A stretch of DNA of 64,000 nt from CAIOHW01 sp964432565 (GCA_964432565.1 CAYSOA010000008.1:1-64000); one strand, 5' to 3'. Shown: positions 36,101 to 46,928, counted from the first letter of the stretch. Numbers and translations: made by a program. The notes: generated from the letters alone by a model not told the origin.

Positions 36101-37369
36101 ATGGCAACGACAACGGTAGGGGGGGGCACAGCGACAGGCACGCAAGCCCGTGCCGACGAACCAAAGTCGGCGCCCGCGCTCGATCGTTTGACGCGAAACT
36201 ATCTCGGCTTCCAGGTTTTTTTCGCCCTGCTGTTCTGGCTTCCTGTCTTCTATGAAGTGCAGAAGCGCCTGGGTCTTTCCGAAGAACAGATCTTCGGAAT
36301 CCAAAGCTTTTATTACCTGCTTTTCTGCCTGCTTGAACTTCCCACCGGGTGGCTTGCCGATCGTTTCGGGCTCATTCGAAGCCTGCGCTGGGGGGCTGCA
36401 GTTCTCGTCATCTCTCATTTGGCGGTGGTGGCACTTGATTGGATGCCGAGGGACGCCGCCCACGCGGTGTTCTTGGGGCACTTTGCGCTGATCGCGCTGG
36501 CGCGCTCGCTGATCTCGGGAGCTTCCAACGCCTACCTTTATGAGGCCTACACCCGTGCGGGGCGAGGCACAGAATATGTGCACGTCGAGGGACGAGCGCG
36601 GGCGCTGGGATTGCTCACGAAGATCCTGTCGTGGGTGGGCGTGGGATACCTGACCGAGCGCCTGCTCTTGGGGTCCTACTGGCTTAGCCTCGGCTCATCG
36701 CTCGTGGCTCTCGGGTTCGCCTGGAGACTTCGCGAGGGGAGTTGGGAGAAGGTTCGAGAGGCCGCCAATCGAGGGTCATCGCTTTTACGTGCACTCAGCC
36801 TTGTCGCGCGGGACCGCCACCTTCTGGGCCTGATGATTCAGGGAATGGGGGTATTCGTTCTGGCGCGAGTGGTGCAGGTCAATCTGTTTCAGCCCATCGT
36901 GCTTTCCAAAGGGTTCGGGATCTCGAGCCTGGGCTGGGTCATGGCGCTGATGACGACCGCCGAAGCCTTCGCTTCGCTGAAGCTTCGAATCGTGTTGGCT
37001 CACCTGAAGCCGGTGAACGTGGTCGGAGTACTGACGGCGGCACTGGCAGGAGTGGTGGCGCTGCTTTCCGTGCTGCCCGGCGCTTCTGCCATCATCGGGC
37101 TGGTCGCGTTCTCGCTTCTGGTTGGGTTTGTGGGTCCGGTTCAGCGTCAGGTCATCAATGCCGCCATCACCGATTCGAGTCATCGGGCGATGCTGCTCTC
37201 GCTCGAATCGCTACTCGACCGCGCGGCCACTTCGGTGGTCGCCTGGATGCTGGGGCTGGCCATGGGTCAAGGCTGGATGAACGGGTTTCTCGTGCTCGCA
37301 GGAGCGCTTTTTGCCGGGATTGCCGTGGTTCAGCGAAGGATGGTGATGCCTTCTGAGCGAAACAGGTAG
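36101..37369 (+). CDS. Major facilitator superfamily transporter
   Basis: A 422-residue inner-membrane carrier with about 12 transmembrane segments after a 30-residue soluble N-terminus. The loop 2-3 motif ELPTGWLADRFGLIRSLRWG is the MFS motif A region. The substrate is unknown; the family resembles MFS members annotated as sugar or drug carriers. It lies 12 bases downstream of the dikinase-like gene and is probably its operon partner, which could mean the two handle the same compound. The 3' end overlaps the convergent four-repeat protein gene by 40 bases. Confidence 0.85.
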   Translation: MATTTVGGGTATGTQARADEPKSAPALDRLTRNYLGFQVFFALLFWLPVFYEVQKRLGLSEEQIFGIQSFYYLLFCLLELPTGWLADRFGLIRSLRWGAAVLVISHLAVVALDWMPRDAAHAVFLGHFALIALARSLISGASNAYLYEAYTRAGRGTEYVHVEGRARALGLLTKILSWVGVGYLTERLLLGSYWLSLGSSLVALGFAWRLREGSWEKVREAANRGSSLLRALSLVARDRHLLGLMIQGMGVFVLARVVQVNLFQPIVLSKGFGISSLGWVMALMTTAEAFASLKLRIVLAHLKPVNVVGVLTAALAGVVALLSVLPGASAIIGLVAFSLLVGFVGPVQRQVINAAITDSSHRAMLLSLESLLDRAATSVVAWMLGLAMGQGWMNGFLVLAGALFAGIAVVQRRMVMPSERNR

Positions 37370-38355
37370 CGGCCCCCGGTCTTTGAAAGGCGGGGAACTC
37401 CGCAGGACATCCAGATGTAGTCTTCGCCATGAGTTTTTCTGGCTCCGGCGCGAGTTTCATTACAGCGTTGCATGAAGCTCGTCGCCGCCTCGGCAAGGGT
37501 TCCATGGGGGTGGCCAGAGACTAGGGTTTCTTTTTGTCTGGGATTGGCTCCTGAGGGAATCATCAAGGCGATCTGGCTCGTCGACTGGTACACGTGCGAC
37601 CCATCCGCCAGTTGCCTTCCCGTTCCTGCGGGACCGCACGAAGCATCCAGGAAAGTCGGGTTTCCGAATCCCTGGAAGAGAAGGGTGTTCCGGAACCTTC
37701 GGCAGTTTTCATTCCACCGTTTCGACGCCGCATTTTGAGTCATGGCAGAGTCGGTTTGCCAGAGGCTGGCACCAATCATCGACTCTTCAAGAATCAGGGT
37801 CTGCAACCGAGGAGTTCGAGTGAAGACCGTCGTGGCACGTGACGCCAGCTGTGATCCACTCGAATTACCGATTTCAATCGGAATGCCACACGACACCGCG
37901 AGAAGACGTGTTCCCGACAGCGTAGAAAGGAAGTCCTGATATCGATTGCAGCTCTTGAGCCAGTGGTCGATGGATTGGCCCTGGTGGTCGGAGAACGCCG
38001 CGGGGATATAGCTGGATCGCACTTCTTCGTGGGTTCCGGTACTGCCAACGGCCGAGTCCTTGATGACGGTTCTGGCAATGGAGCTCAGCTGAAACTGATG
38101 CGCACGGTGAACGGGCTGGATGACTCCGCAATCCAGATGGAGCAGGGCCGATCCGGCCCGTTCCCGGGCAGCATGGCTCCACGACCTGCAGGCTTCATCA
38201 TGAGCGGTTTTGGCTGCTTCGACGGTTGCCGAGGCTTCTCCCAGTACCCACGATTCGATCACCAGGGCCTGTGCCTCGGAAGCAAGGACGAGCGTCAGCC
38301 ATGGCAAGAGCCAGAGACAAAGACCTGCGGCAGACTCAGGGGTGCTCGATTTCAT
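37330..38355 (-). CDS. Exported protein with four Cys repeats
   Basis: A 341-residue exported protein of unknown family. The signal peptide covers about residues 1-30 (AAGLCLWLLPWLTLVLASEAQA-LV). The mature part contains four copies of a loose repeat: an acidic-hydrophobic start, then an aromatic or charged helix with one Cys, then about 20 residues later a (S/D)CG motif. The Cys-closing motifs are HLDCGV, AVSCGIP, DASCGPA and WMSCGVP, each preceded by a Cys in EACRSW, KSCNRY, ENCRRF or QRCNE. Disulfides within each repeat are likely. ATG 38355 opens on the signal peptide. It lies 41 bases after the M28 peptidase gene and is probably in its operon. Confidence 0.7.
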   Translation of the reverse strand: MKSSTPESAAGLCLWLLPWLTLVLASEAQALVIESWVLGEASATVEAAKTAHDEACRSWSHAARERAGSALLHLDCGVIQPVHRAHQFQLSSIARTVIKDSAVGSTGTHEEVRSSYIPAAFSDHQGQSIDHWLKSCNRYQDFLSTLSGTRLLAVSCGIPIEIGNSSGSQLASRATTVFTRTPRLQTLILEESMIGASLWQTDSAMTQNAASKRWNENCRRFRNTLLFQGFGNPTFLDASCGPAGTGRQLADGSHVYQSTSQIALMIPSGANPRQKETLVSGHPHGTLAEAATSFMQRCNETRAGARKTHGEDYIWMSCGVPRLSKTGGRYLFRSEGITILR

Positions 38356-38396
38356 GGCTGATGGGGCTCTCCTGACGGGGACACTTTTTGTTCGAG

Positions 38397-39629
38397 TCAA
38401 TACCCGCCGAGTTCCATGGCGAAGGCGACGGCGATTTTTGCAAACATCGCAGAATGCTCGAAACTGCTCTGGCTGCTGATCACGTCGCGAGTGGTGTGCA
38501 GATCCGGAAACATGTTTTCGCCGGTGGACTCAAACGGCATGATGGCCGGATATCCCTGGCGATGCCACGAGGCGTGATCGGAGCAGGCATACCCGCACTG
38601 GTCATCGATGATGGTTCCACCAATGTAGGTACGATTGAGCTCGGCAAACCAGCGTCTCAGTGCAGGGCTTGTGAAATCGGTCATCGAACCCAGCACGAAT
38701 TTTCCGTCCCCCGGAAAGAGCGTCATGTCCAGTTGAAGCACTCCGATGACGTTTCGCCCCCGTTCTGCATAATCCCGGGCGATCTCGGCTGAGCCGATCA
38801 GGCCGCCTTCCTCTCCGGCGTACCAGAAGAATTCAATCGTTCGGCGGGGCTGCGGCTGGGTGGTAAGAATTCGCAGTGTTTCGTAGAGATTCGAGGAGCC
38901 CGAGGCGTTGTCGTCGGCTCCGGGGGCTCGGGTCTGACCCCAGCTGTGGTTGATCGAGTCGAGGTGCCCACCGAGAACCACGATTTCATCCGGACTCGTG
39001 CTTCCCTCAATTCTCAGGCGCAGGGAGTTCTGTGCCGTACCACGGTGGGAGATCGTCGAGATCTGCGCCTGCCACGGGGCCTTTGAAACCAGAGCTTCGA
39101 GACGCGCCTTCATCTCTTCGACGTGCACATTGGGCGTCGGGCCCCGATGGTAACGGGTCGGAAAGCGGGAAAGCCACTCGACGGTCCTGCGAAGTTGGGA
39201 TGGATCGACTTCGGAGACGGCTTTTTCGATGCGGTGGTTTCGAAGAACGGGGCTCAGGTGGGGAAGGGCCCTTTGGTCGGCTCGTGTCGAAGCGTGAGCC
39301 AGATCCAGAAGTGCCGCACGGGCGAGCTCGCGCGATTCCCAGGATCGCAGCCAGGGTCGCGAGGGAAGTCGTTCAAAGCCGCCACACTTTCCATTGGCGT
39401 GTGCGGCCAGAGCCAGTCGTTTCTCTTCAAACGAGTCGATCTCGGCGAGTGCCACGCCCGTCGAGACCTCATGGTCGAGAACCGGAATGCCGGCCGTCAG
39501 CAGCAGAACGGTGTCTGCCAGAATCCAAGTCTTCTGAGGGGACGCTGCGCGAGAGGCAAGCGGGTGGACGATGGTCGAGAGGATCAACAGAGCACAGGCG
39601 ATCGGGTTTCGAACGACGGGAGTCAGCAT
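38397..39629 (-). CDS. Secreted M28-family zinc aminopeptidase
   Basis: A 410-residue exported di-zinc peptidase like the leucyl aminopeptidase of Vibrio. The signal peptide covers residues 1-28 (IACALLILSTIVHPLASRA-AS). Metal and catalytic residues are present in order: GGHLDSI (His, Asp), GADDNASG (bridging Asp), WYAGEEGGLIGS (catalytic Glu and ligand Glu), LQLDM (Asp), and HTTRDVI (His). CGYACSDHASW provides the extra Cys pair typical of secreted M28 enzymes. It removes N-terminal residues from peptides outside the cytoplasm. It has a leaderless-type promoter 6 bases upstream of ATG 39629. Confidence 0.92.
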   Translation of the reverse strand: MLTPVVRNPIACALLILSTIVHPLASRAASPQKTWILADTVLLLTAGIPVLDHEVSTGVALAEIDSFEEKRLALAAHANGKCGGFERLPSRPWLRSWESRELARAALLDLAHASTRADQRALPHLSPVLRNHRIEKAVSEVDPSQLRRTVEWLSRFPTRYHRGPTPNVHVEEMKARLEALVSKAPWQAQISTISHRGTAQNSLRLRIEGSTSPDEIVVLGGHLDSINHSWGQTRAPGADDNASGSSNLYETLRILTTQPQPRRTIEFFWYAGEEGGLIGSAEIARDYAERGRNVIGVLQLDMTLFPGDGKFVLGSMTDFTSPALRRWFAELNRTYIGGTIIDDQCGYACSDHASWHRQGYPAIMPFESTGENMFPDLHTTRDVISSQSSFEHSAMFAKIAVAFAMELGGY

Positions 39630-39635
39630 GCGCGC

Positions 39636-39664
39636 AGAGTTGCCTGCTCGAGTCGGATTCGCAA
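39636..39664 (-). promoter_or_regulatory. Promoter of the M28 peptidase gene
   Basis: On the minus strand TTGCGA (39659-39664), 17-base spacer, AACTCT (39636-39641), then 6 bases to ATG 39629. Confidence 0.5.
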
Positions 39665-39824
39665 CCTGAAAGCGAGCGGCGTAGTGGTAATGCGCCACGT
39701 TAAGTTTCCGACGTTCGGCAGGAATTTGTCAGAATCGCTTTCCGACTATTTTCGTTTTTGACAAAGCGTCAATTTGTCCTTTAAGACCACCCGACAACGC
39801 CTTGAAACAAAAGGAAATAGAGAA

Positions 39825-42287
<2,463 letters not shown>

Positions 42288-42321
42288 TCGGCTGAAGTCC
42301 TGACAAGCCAGTAGTCAACGC

Positions 42322-42357
42322 GGCCCCCGGGAGCGATCCCGGGGGCCGTTTTGTTTT
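42322..42357 (+). terminator. Rho-independent terminator after hppA
   Basis: An 11-bp all-GC-rich stem (42322-42332 with 42337-42347), GCGA loop, then GTTTTGTTTT. Confidence 0.95.
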
Positions 42358-42401
42358 AGAAGGTGCGACGGTCACGGAGACCGGGTTCGTAGCGTGTCAC
42401 T

Positions 42402-42692
42402 TTACTTGCAGTAGACCTGAAGCGTGCGCGGCGTGTAGATGCCGAAGGTGACGGCGCCCAGAAGTCCGTCCACGAACGTCTGCTTCGTTTCCACGATGGA
42501 GGGCTTTCGCTTTCCGCACGCCTGGTCGACGTCGAATTCCGTGGTCTGTCCGAGGCCATAAATGAAGAACGGCTGGCTCTTTTCGTAACTGTCGCGGCTG
42601 CTGGTGCGATCGTCCTTGTCGAGATACACGCGTTGGGTTGAGCAGGCCGAGATGGAGGTTGCTGCAAGGACAGCGAGGATGGCATTTTTCAT
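42402..42692 (-). CDS. Bor/Iss-family lipoprotein
   Basis: A 96-residue lipoprotein: signal sequence with lipobox SISAC (Cys17). The mature part matches the phage lambda Bor / E. coli Iss pattern: a K-S-Q-P-F-F segment (FFIYGLGQTTEFDVDQACG), then ETKQTFVDGLLGAVTFGIYT and a final QVYC. Bor proteins sit in the outer membrane and in E. coli increase serum survival; the role in environmental bacteria is unknown. ATG 42692 has AGGAG 7 bases upstream, ruling out the 97-residue extension. No phage genes are near. It is divergent from the SRPBCC gene. Confidence 0.9.
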   Translation of the reverse strand: MKNAILAVLAATSISACSTQRVYLDKDDRTSSRDSYEKSQPFFIYGLGQTTEFDVDQACGKRKPSIVETKQTFVDGLLGAVTFGIYTPRTLQVYCK

Positions 42693-42789
42693 TCTGATTC
42701 TCCTGATTGGATTGGAGTTGAAGTTTAAGGTCGTCCGCCAAGGATTGTCGATAGGTTTACGGTCGTTTTGGGGAGGAAGGGACAAGGGG

Positions 42790-43284
42790 ATGCAGATTTC
42801 CGGTCTTGATTGGGCGATGCCAGCACCGTTTCGGGCACATGTCTTCGAGCATGCGTTCGTGCTTCCGATTTCGCGCGAACGCGCGTTTCGTTGGCTCTGT
42901 GATCCCCGCACCTTTACGCGGGGACAGATTCCTCCGTGGGGTGTCGAGTTTCTTGGTGGCGGATTTGAGGCAGGAGTGCCCAATTGGCACTATGGTCCTT
43001 TTTTGAATTTTCCGGGCGTCCTCACCGAGGTGAGGACGCCTGAGTATCGTGACCTGCGGTATTTTTATGGAGCCTATGTCCTCTCGCCACGGCTGGTGCG
43101 ACCGACGCGGCTCGAGTTCTGGTTCGAGCGAGAAGGGGAGAGCCGATCCCGCGTCCGACTCCGCGTGAGCTGCCAGACCCGCAGGGGGGTCGGATGGGCC
43201 TGGTCGGCGCTTCAGTGGTTTTTCTGGCCTCAGTTCGGCTGGAACTTCTGGATTCTGGCGCGGCTCGGGCTGGCCCCGCGATAG
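42790..43284 (+). CDS. SRPBCC-fold (START-like) protein
   Basis: A 164-residue protein with the pattern of the SRPBCC ligand-binding fold: an N-terminal strand FEHAFVLPISRERAFRWLCDP (split here only by the usual helix), a central strand pair, and a long C-terminal helix (WAWSALQWFFWPQFGWNFW). Such proteins bind hydrophobic ligands or act as cyclases; no ligand can be inferred. ATG 42790 is preceded by AAGGGG; the 62-residue upstream frame is antisense to Bor and rejected. The first strand motif is common to polyketide-cyclase-like members. Confidence 0.65.
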   Translation: MQISGLDWAMPAPFRAHVFEHAFVLPISRERAFRWLCDPRTFTRGQIPPWGVEFLGGGFEAGVPNWHYGPFLNFPGVLTEVRTPEYRDLRYFYGAYVLSPRLVRPTRLEFWFEREGESRSRVRLRVSCQTRRGVGWAWSALQWFFWPQFGWNFWILARLGLAPR

Positions 43285-43299
43285 AGGGTCTTGGCGGGC

Positions 43300-44022
43300 T
43301 CAGCCTGCTGGCCGTCGTTCGGGGCTTCTCAATTTTCGAATCCGATAGACTCGGTTTCGCGTGTTTCCGCGAGGGATGAGGCGGGGATGCGCCTGCAGGT
43401 CGAGCTCGGCCAGGCGTGGGCTGATGCGATCGCCGAGCGCCTCGCGATAGTCCCGCACGCTGAGAGTACGGCCCTCGCGTTCGCGCTTCGCGACCAGTTC
43501 GTCGAGTGCGCGGCGACGCTGGGATGGCGAATGCGCGGTGCGTGCTACCCGCGACGCCTTGTTGATCAGTAGATCGCGACCGAGATATCCCCAGTTGCTA
43601 TAAGGAGCACTGCTCCACTCGGCGTCCTCGCGCTGTTGCTTGCCAGCGAAGGCGCGTGTTCCGATGAAAAAGGACCCACCGTCTCCAGGCGGGAGACCCG
43701 ACAGCACGGCTTCTGTCATCGCTCCGAAGGCCCGTCGATCGCCTCGTTCAAGGTCGGGGTGCAGGCGTCCATTCGCCATGAGTACGCCCCAGGCAGAGGG
43801 CCAGGGCACTCGTCCCAGTGCACTGCGAAGTGCGCCGACGCTCCAGGATCTCCAGTAGTGAACCAAATGCGTGACCAACTGCTCGGCAAGCCGGGGATCG
43901 AAGCGACTCCACTGCGAGAGTTCCACGACGCGCTCTGGTGGCAGCGCGCTTCTGGCGGTCTGGAGTTCGGCATAAGCCTCCTCGAGCGCGCCGAGGCTCG
44001 GAATGGCGCTCAGGCCCTGCAT
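43300..44022 (-). CDS. Partner protein of the nucleotidyltransferase module
   Basis: A 240-residue, basic, cytoplasmic protein with no recognised family. A helical N-terminus (GALEEAYAELQTARSAL) leads to VVELSQWSRFDPRLAEQLV and HYWRSWSVGALRSALGR; the C-terminus is Arg-rich. It has no signal peptide or membrane segment. The ATG (44020-44022) overlaps the stop of the nucleotidyltransferase gene in a TGATG coupling, so the two are made together and probably act together. It could be an antitoxin, a regulator or an effector partner; nothing in the sequence settles this. The 3' end is 15 bases from the convergent SRPBCC gene. Confidence 0.6.
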   Translation of the reverse strand: MQGLSAIPSLGALEEAYAELQTARSALPPERVVELSQWSRFDPRLAEQLVTHLVHYWRSWSVGALRSALGRVPWPSAWGVLMANGRLHPDLERGDRRAFGAMTEAVLSGLPPGDGGSFFIGTRAFAGKQQREDAEWSSAPYSNWGYLGRDLLINKASRVARTAHSPSQRRRALDELVAKREREGRTLSVRDYREALGDRISPRLAELDLQAHPRLIPRGNTRNRVYRIRKLRSPERRPAG

Positions 44023-44558
44023 CAGGCTTCCTCGCACTGCTCGATGACGTCATCCAGAAAATCGAGCGCCTGCTGTGCACCGGGAATCTTCTTGCCCAGC
44101 AATTCTTCAATTCGCGACTGCACGCGATCAAGATCGGCCCCATTCTTGATGAGCGCCTTGGCGTGCCCGACATCCTTCTGCCGATGAGCGAAGCACTTCA
44201 TGATCAGCATCTCGTCCCGGCCCAGAGCCTGCACACGAAGATTCCCGCCTGCGAACACTTCGACCAGACGCTCGCCGTAATCGATCGGAAGCGTGTGCGC
44301 GAAGGTCGAGAAGTAGGGGTTCAGCCAGTCGGGCGGCAGATCCTGCTCGGACGCAATCTGCTTCACGAGCACGTCCAGTGCTGCGATTTCCATTCCCTTG
44401 GGGACGGCATCGATGTCGGTGGTCGCCAGCGGAAAACCATGGGCAAGAATCATGGCCCCGCCGCCGCCCATGATGAGGGTTACCGGCCTGTCGAGAAGCT
44501 CATCCAGACGGCCCAGGGCTCGCCTCATGTGGTCAGCCGCCATTCGTTTTAAGGACAT
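44022..44558 (-). CDS. DUF6036-like nucleotidyltransferase
   Basis: A 178-residue protein with a nucleotidyltransferase fold core: LIMGGGGAMILAHG followed by TTDIDAV (residues 31-34 Gly-rich loop, Asp48 and Asp50 metal ligands), as in DUF6036 and AbiEii-like enzymes. Such proteins include toxins that add nucleotides to tRNA in toxin-antitoxin and abortive infection systems, but also housekeeping members. ATG 44558 is chosen; longer starts run into the inverted repeat. A perfect 9-base inverted repeat (44572-44592) lies 14 bases upstream, a typical place for an autoregulatory operator. The partner gene overlaps the stop. Confidence 0.75.
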   Translation of the reverse strand: MSLKRMAADHMRRALGRLDELLDRPVTLIMGGGGAMILAHGFPLATTDIDAVPKGMEIAALDVLVKQIASEQDLPPDWLNPYFSTFAHTLPIDYGERLVEVFAGGNLRVQALGRDEMLIMKCFAHRQKDVGHAKALIKNGADLDRVQSRIEELLGKKIPGAQQALDFLDDVIEQCEEA

Positions 44559-44571
44559 GGGTGTCACTTTA

Positions 44572-44592
44572 GCGAAATTTATGAAATTTCGC
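44572..44592. promoter_or_regulatory. Perfect inverted repeat, putative operator
   Basis: GCGAAATTT-ATG-AAATTTCGC, perfect 9-base arms. It lies 14 bases before ATG 44558, in a markedly AT-rich stretch (44570-44640). A second short palindrome, GCAAATTGC (44591-44599), overlaps its edge. Confidence 0.65.
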
Positions 44593-44700
44593 AAATTGCA
44601 TTAAAAAAGTTTTATATCAATAGCTTAAATCATTTATGTTCGCGTTGCTGGCATCAATAAGGCGGGGGCTCGGGGCCGATTTCGCTCGCTGAGCCGGACA

Positions 44701-44734
44701 AAAGAAAAAGCCCCCGGTCGCAGGACCGAGGGCT
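44701..44734 (-). terminator. Rho-independent terminator of the barrel gene
   Basis: An 11-bp stem with one mismatch (44709-44719 with 44724-44734), GCAG loop, followed on the minus strand by TTTTTCTTT. Confidence 0.9.
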
Positions 44735-44763
44735 CTCAACTGCGAAAAACCGAGCAAGCGAGC

Positions 44764-45306
44764 CTACAGGAAGTTCCAGCCGACCAGAAGAGCGGCGCTG
44801 GAGAGGGTTCCGTCGTCATCCTTCAGGCCGAGGTTGTATCGGGCGTCGGCAAAAAGACCCACGATCGGAAGCGTAAAGCGAACGCTTGCAGTTGCGCCGT
44901 AGTTGGCTTCAGCGTCCGTAACGTCGGCTGTGACGCCAGCGGCGGTTGCGCTTCCGCTGAGGAACATCGAATAGAATCCGCCAAGTCCCACTGAAAGCGG
45001 ACCGACTCCCATGCGAAACAGCACAGGAACATCGAGGTAGTTCAGCGTGCTCGTAGCCTCAACACCCAGAACGGTCGCGCTCAGTTGGTACTGGGTGTAG
45101 AGCAGCGAGGCTTCAATCGGTCCGATTCCGGCGGTTGCTCCGGCAGAGATGCCGATTCCGCCATCAACTCCTGAGGTGCTCGTCATGGTCATGCCGGCAC
45201 CACCCATGAGGCCGAGGTTGAAACCGGGGCCCGCAAGCGCTTGGCTCGACGACACGGCAGCGGCCAAGGCCACCACGGCAAAAAGACTCTTCTTCATCTG
45301 AAACAT
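44764..45306 (-). CDS. Small outer-membrane beta-barrel protein
   Basis: A 180-residue protein with a signal peptide (residues 1 to about 26; MKKSLFAVVALAAAVSSSQA core, cleavage near ALA-GP). The mature part is Gly/Ala/Thr-rich with regular amphipathic strands and ends in ALLVGWNFL, an aromatic-terminal barrel signature. It resembles the generic 8-strand porin-like family with unknown function. AAGGAGG lies about 8 bases before ATG 45306, which decides the start. The terminator at 44701 closes the unit. The high-quality ribosome binding site and terminator suggest strong expression. Confidence 0.75.
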   Translation of the reverse strand: MFQMKKSLFAVVALAAAVSSSQALAGPGFNLGLMGGAGMTMTSTSGVDGGIGISAGATAGIGPIEASLLYTQYQLSATVLGVEATSTLNYLDVPVLFRMGVGPLSVGLGGFYSMFLSGSATAAGVTADVTDAEANYGATASVRFTLPIVGLFADARYNLGLKDDDGTLSSAALLVGWNFL

Positions 45307-45408
45307 GAACAGCTCCTCCTTGAGTGTTTCGTTTGGGTTTCGAGATCGTCCCTCAGTCTGAGGGACGAGAATACGGGTGTCCAGCGTCAAAAACCTGACT
45401 TTGTGGCG

Positions 45409-45437
45409 TTGCAGAGCCCGAAACTCCGGGATAGGCC
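45409..45437 (+). promoter_or_regulatory. Promoter of the POT transporter gene
   Basis: TTGCAG (45409-45414), 17-base spacer, TAGGCC (45432-45437), 9 bases before ATG 45447. Confidence 0.45.
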
Positions 45438-45446
45438 TGAGGGTCT

Positions 45447-46889
45447 ATGGCTACTTCGACTTCTTCTGCGACCAGGACCTGGTTTGGCCATCCCATCGGC
45501 CTTTTCGTGCTGTTCTTCACCGAGATGTGGGAGCGCTTTTCGTACTACGGCATGCGCGGACTGCTGAAGCTGTACATGGTCAACTACCTGTTCGTGGCGT
45601 CTCGCCAGATCGTTCAAGGCGGTGAGGGACGACTGGAAGGCGATCCCTCCGCAGTCATGGGCTGGGAAACCATTCGCCATTGGATCAACTCCGATCCGAA
45701 TACGGCGGTCGGCTCCTATGCTTCAGTGATTTATGGCTGGTACACGGGCCTCGTGTACCTCACTCCCGTGCTGGGGGGCTGGATCGCGGACAAGTACTGG
45801 GGTCAGCGCAAGACCGTTTTCGTGGGCGCCATATTGATGGCCATCGGACATTTCATCATGGCGTTTGAAAACTGGTTCTTCATTGCGCTCGCCTTTCTGA
45901 TTGTCGGCTGCGGGGCCTTCAAACCCAACATTTCGACCCAGGTGGGAGCGCTCTATCCCGAGGGCGATCCTCGACGTGACGGCGCATTCACCATTTTCTA
46001 CATGGGTATCAACCTGGGCGCGTTCATCTGCAATCTGGTTTGCGGCACGCTTGCAGCCGTTTATGGCTGGCATTACGGCTTCGGTGCAGCAGGCATCGGC
46101 ATGGTTTTGGGGCTTTTGATTTATGCCTGGGGCCAGAAGTACCTCGCACCCGACAATCTTTCGAACATGCGCCATGCGGCCGAGGTGGCCGGAAAGTCGG
46201 TGGAGCGTGCGGCCGAGGTCGTGAAGCAGAAGCTCTCTGCAACCGAATGGAAGGCCGTCTGGGCGCTGGTGGGTCTGTGCCTGCTGAACGTCGTCTTCTG
46301 GGCTGTCTACGAACAGCAAGGGAACACCATGCAGACCTGGGCGGACGAGCGCACGGTGTGGCCCACGCTCTTTGGCTGGCAGATGCCGGCCACGTGGTTT
46401 CAGAGCTTCAATCCTTTGTTCATCTTCCTGATGGCGCCGCTTCTCGACTTGTTCTGGGCGCGTCAGGCCCGGCAGGGAAAAGAGCCAAGCAGCGTGGGCA
46501 AGATGGCCATCGGTTCGATCATCCTCGGATTGTCCTTCATCGTCATGGTGGTGGGGGCCCAGGTCGTCGGCGAAGACAAGGGCAGTTGGTTCTGGCCGGT
46601 CTTCTGTACGCTGCTATTGACCGTCGGCGAGCTCTACCTTTCGCCGATCGGCCTGTCGCTCGTGACGAAGGTGTCACCCGCTCGCATCGTCTCGATGATG
46701 ATGGGCATGTGGTTTCTGTCGAGCTTTCTCGGAAACATTCTTTCAGGGTATATTGGCGTGCTCTTTGAGCAGAAGATCCTGACGGCCGACCAGTTCTTTT
46801 TGGTGCTGACGGCACTGGGAGTGGGAACGGGCCTGGCCATCTGGGCGTTCTCAAGGCCGCTGAAGCGGGCCATTGGGCACGAAGTCTAG
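45447..46889 (+). CDS. POT-family proton-coupled oligopeptide transporter
   Basis: Imports di- and tripeptides with protons through the inner membrane. The 480-residue carrier has the family signature FTEMWERFSYYGMRGLL (the ExxER motif of helix 1, proton coupling) and the second signature FTIFYMGINLGAFICNLVCG. About 14 transmembrane helices are expected. It fits with the secreted peptidases in the window. A leaderless-type promoter lies directly before the ATG. An AT-rich hairpin terminator follows. Confidence 0.93.
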   Translation: MATSTSSATRTWFGHPIGLFVLFFTEMWERFSYYGMRGLLKLYMVNYLFVASRQIVQGGEGRLEGDPSAVMGWETIRHWINSDPNTAVGSYASVIYGWYTGLVYLTPVLGGWIADKYWGQRKTVFVGAILMAIGHFIMAFENWFFIALAFLIVGCGAFKPNISTQVGALYPEGDPRRDGAFTIFYMGINLGAFICNLVCGTLAAVYGWHYGFGAAGIGMVLGLLIYAWGQKYLAPDNLSNMRHAAEVAGKSVERAAEVVKQKLSATEWKAVWALVGLCLLNVVFWAVYEQQGNTMQTWADERTVWPTLFGWQMPATWFQSFNPLFIFLMAPLLDLFWARQARQGKEPSSVGKMAIGSIILGLSFIVMVVGAQVVGEDKGSWFWPVFCTLLLTVGELYLSPIGLSLVTKVSPARIVSMMMGMWFLSSFLGNILSGYIGVLFEQKILTADQFFLVLTALGVGTGLAIWAFSRPLKRAIGHEV

Positions 46890-46898
46890 TGCCTGAAT

Positions 46899-46921
46899 AT
46901 CAAAGGAGTTCTTTGATTTTT
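46899..46921 (+). terminator. Probable terminator after the POT gene
   Basis: ATCAAAG-GAGTT-CTTTGAT (7-bp stem) followed by TTTTT. The stem is AT-rich, so it is weaker than the others. Confidence 0.6.
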
Positions 46922-46928
46922 GTGACAC

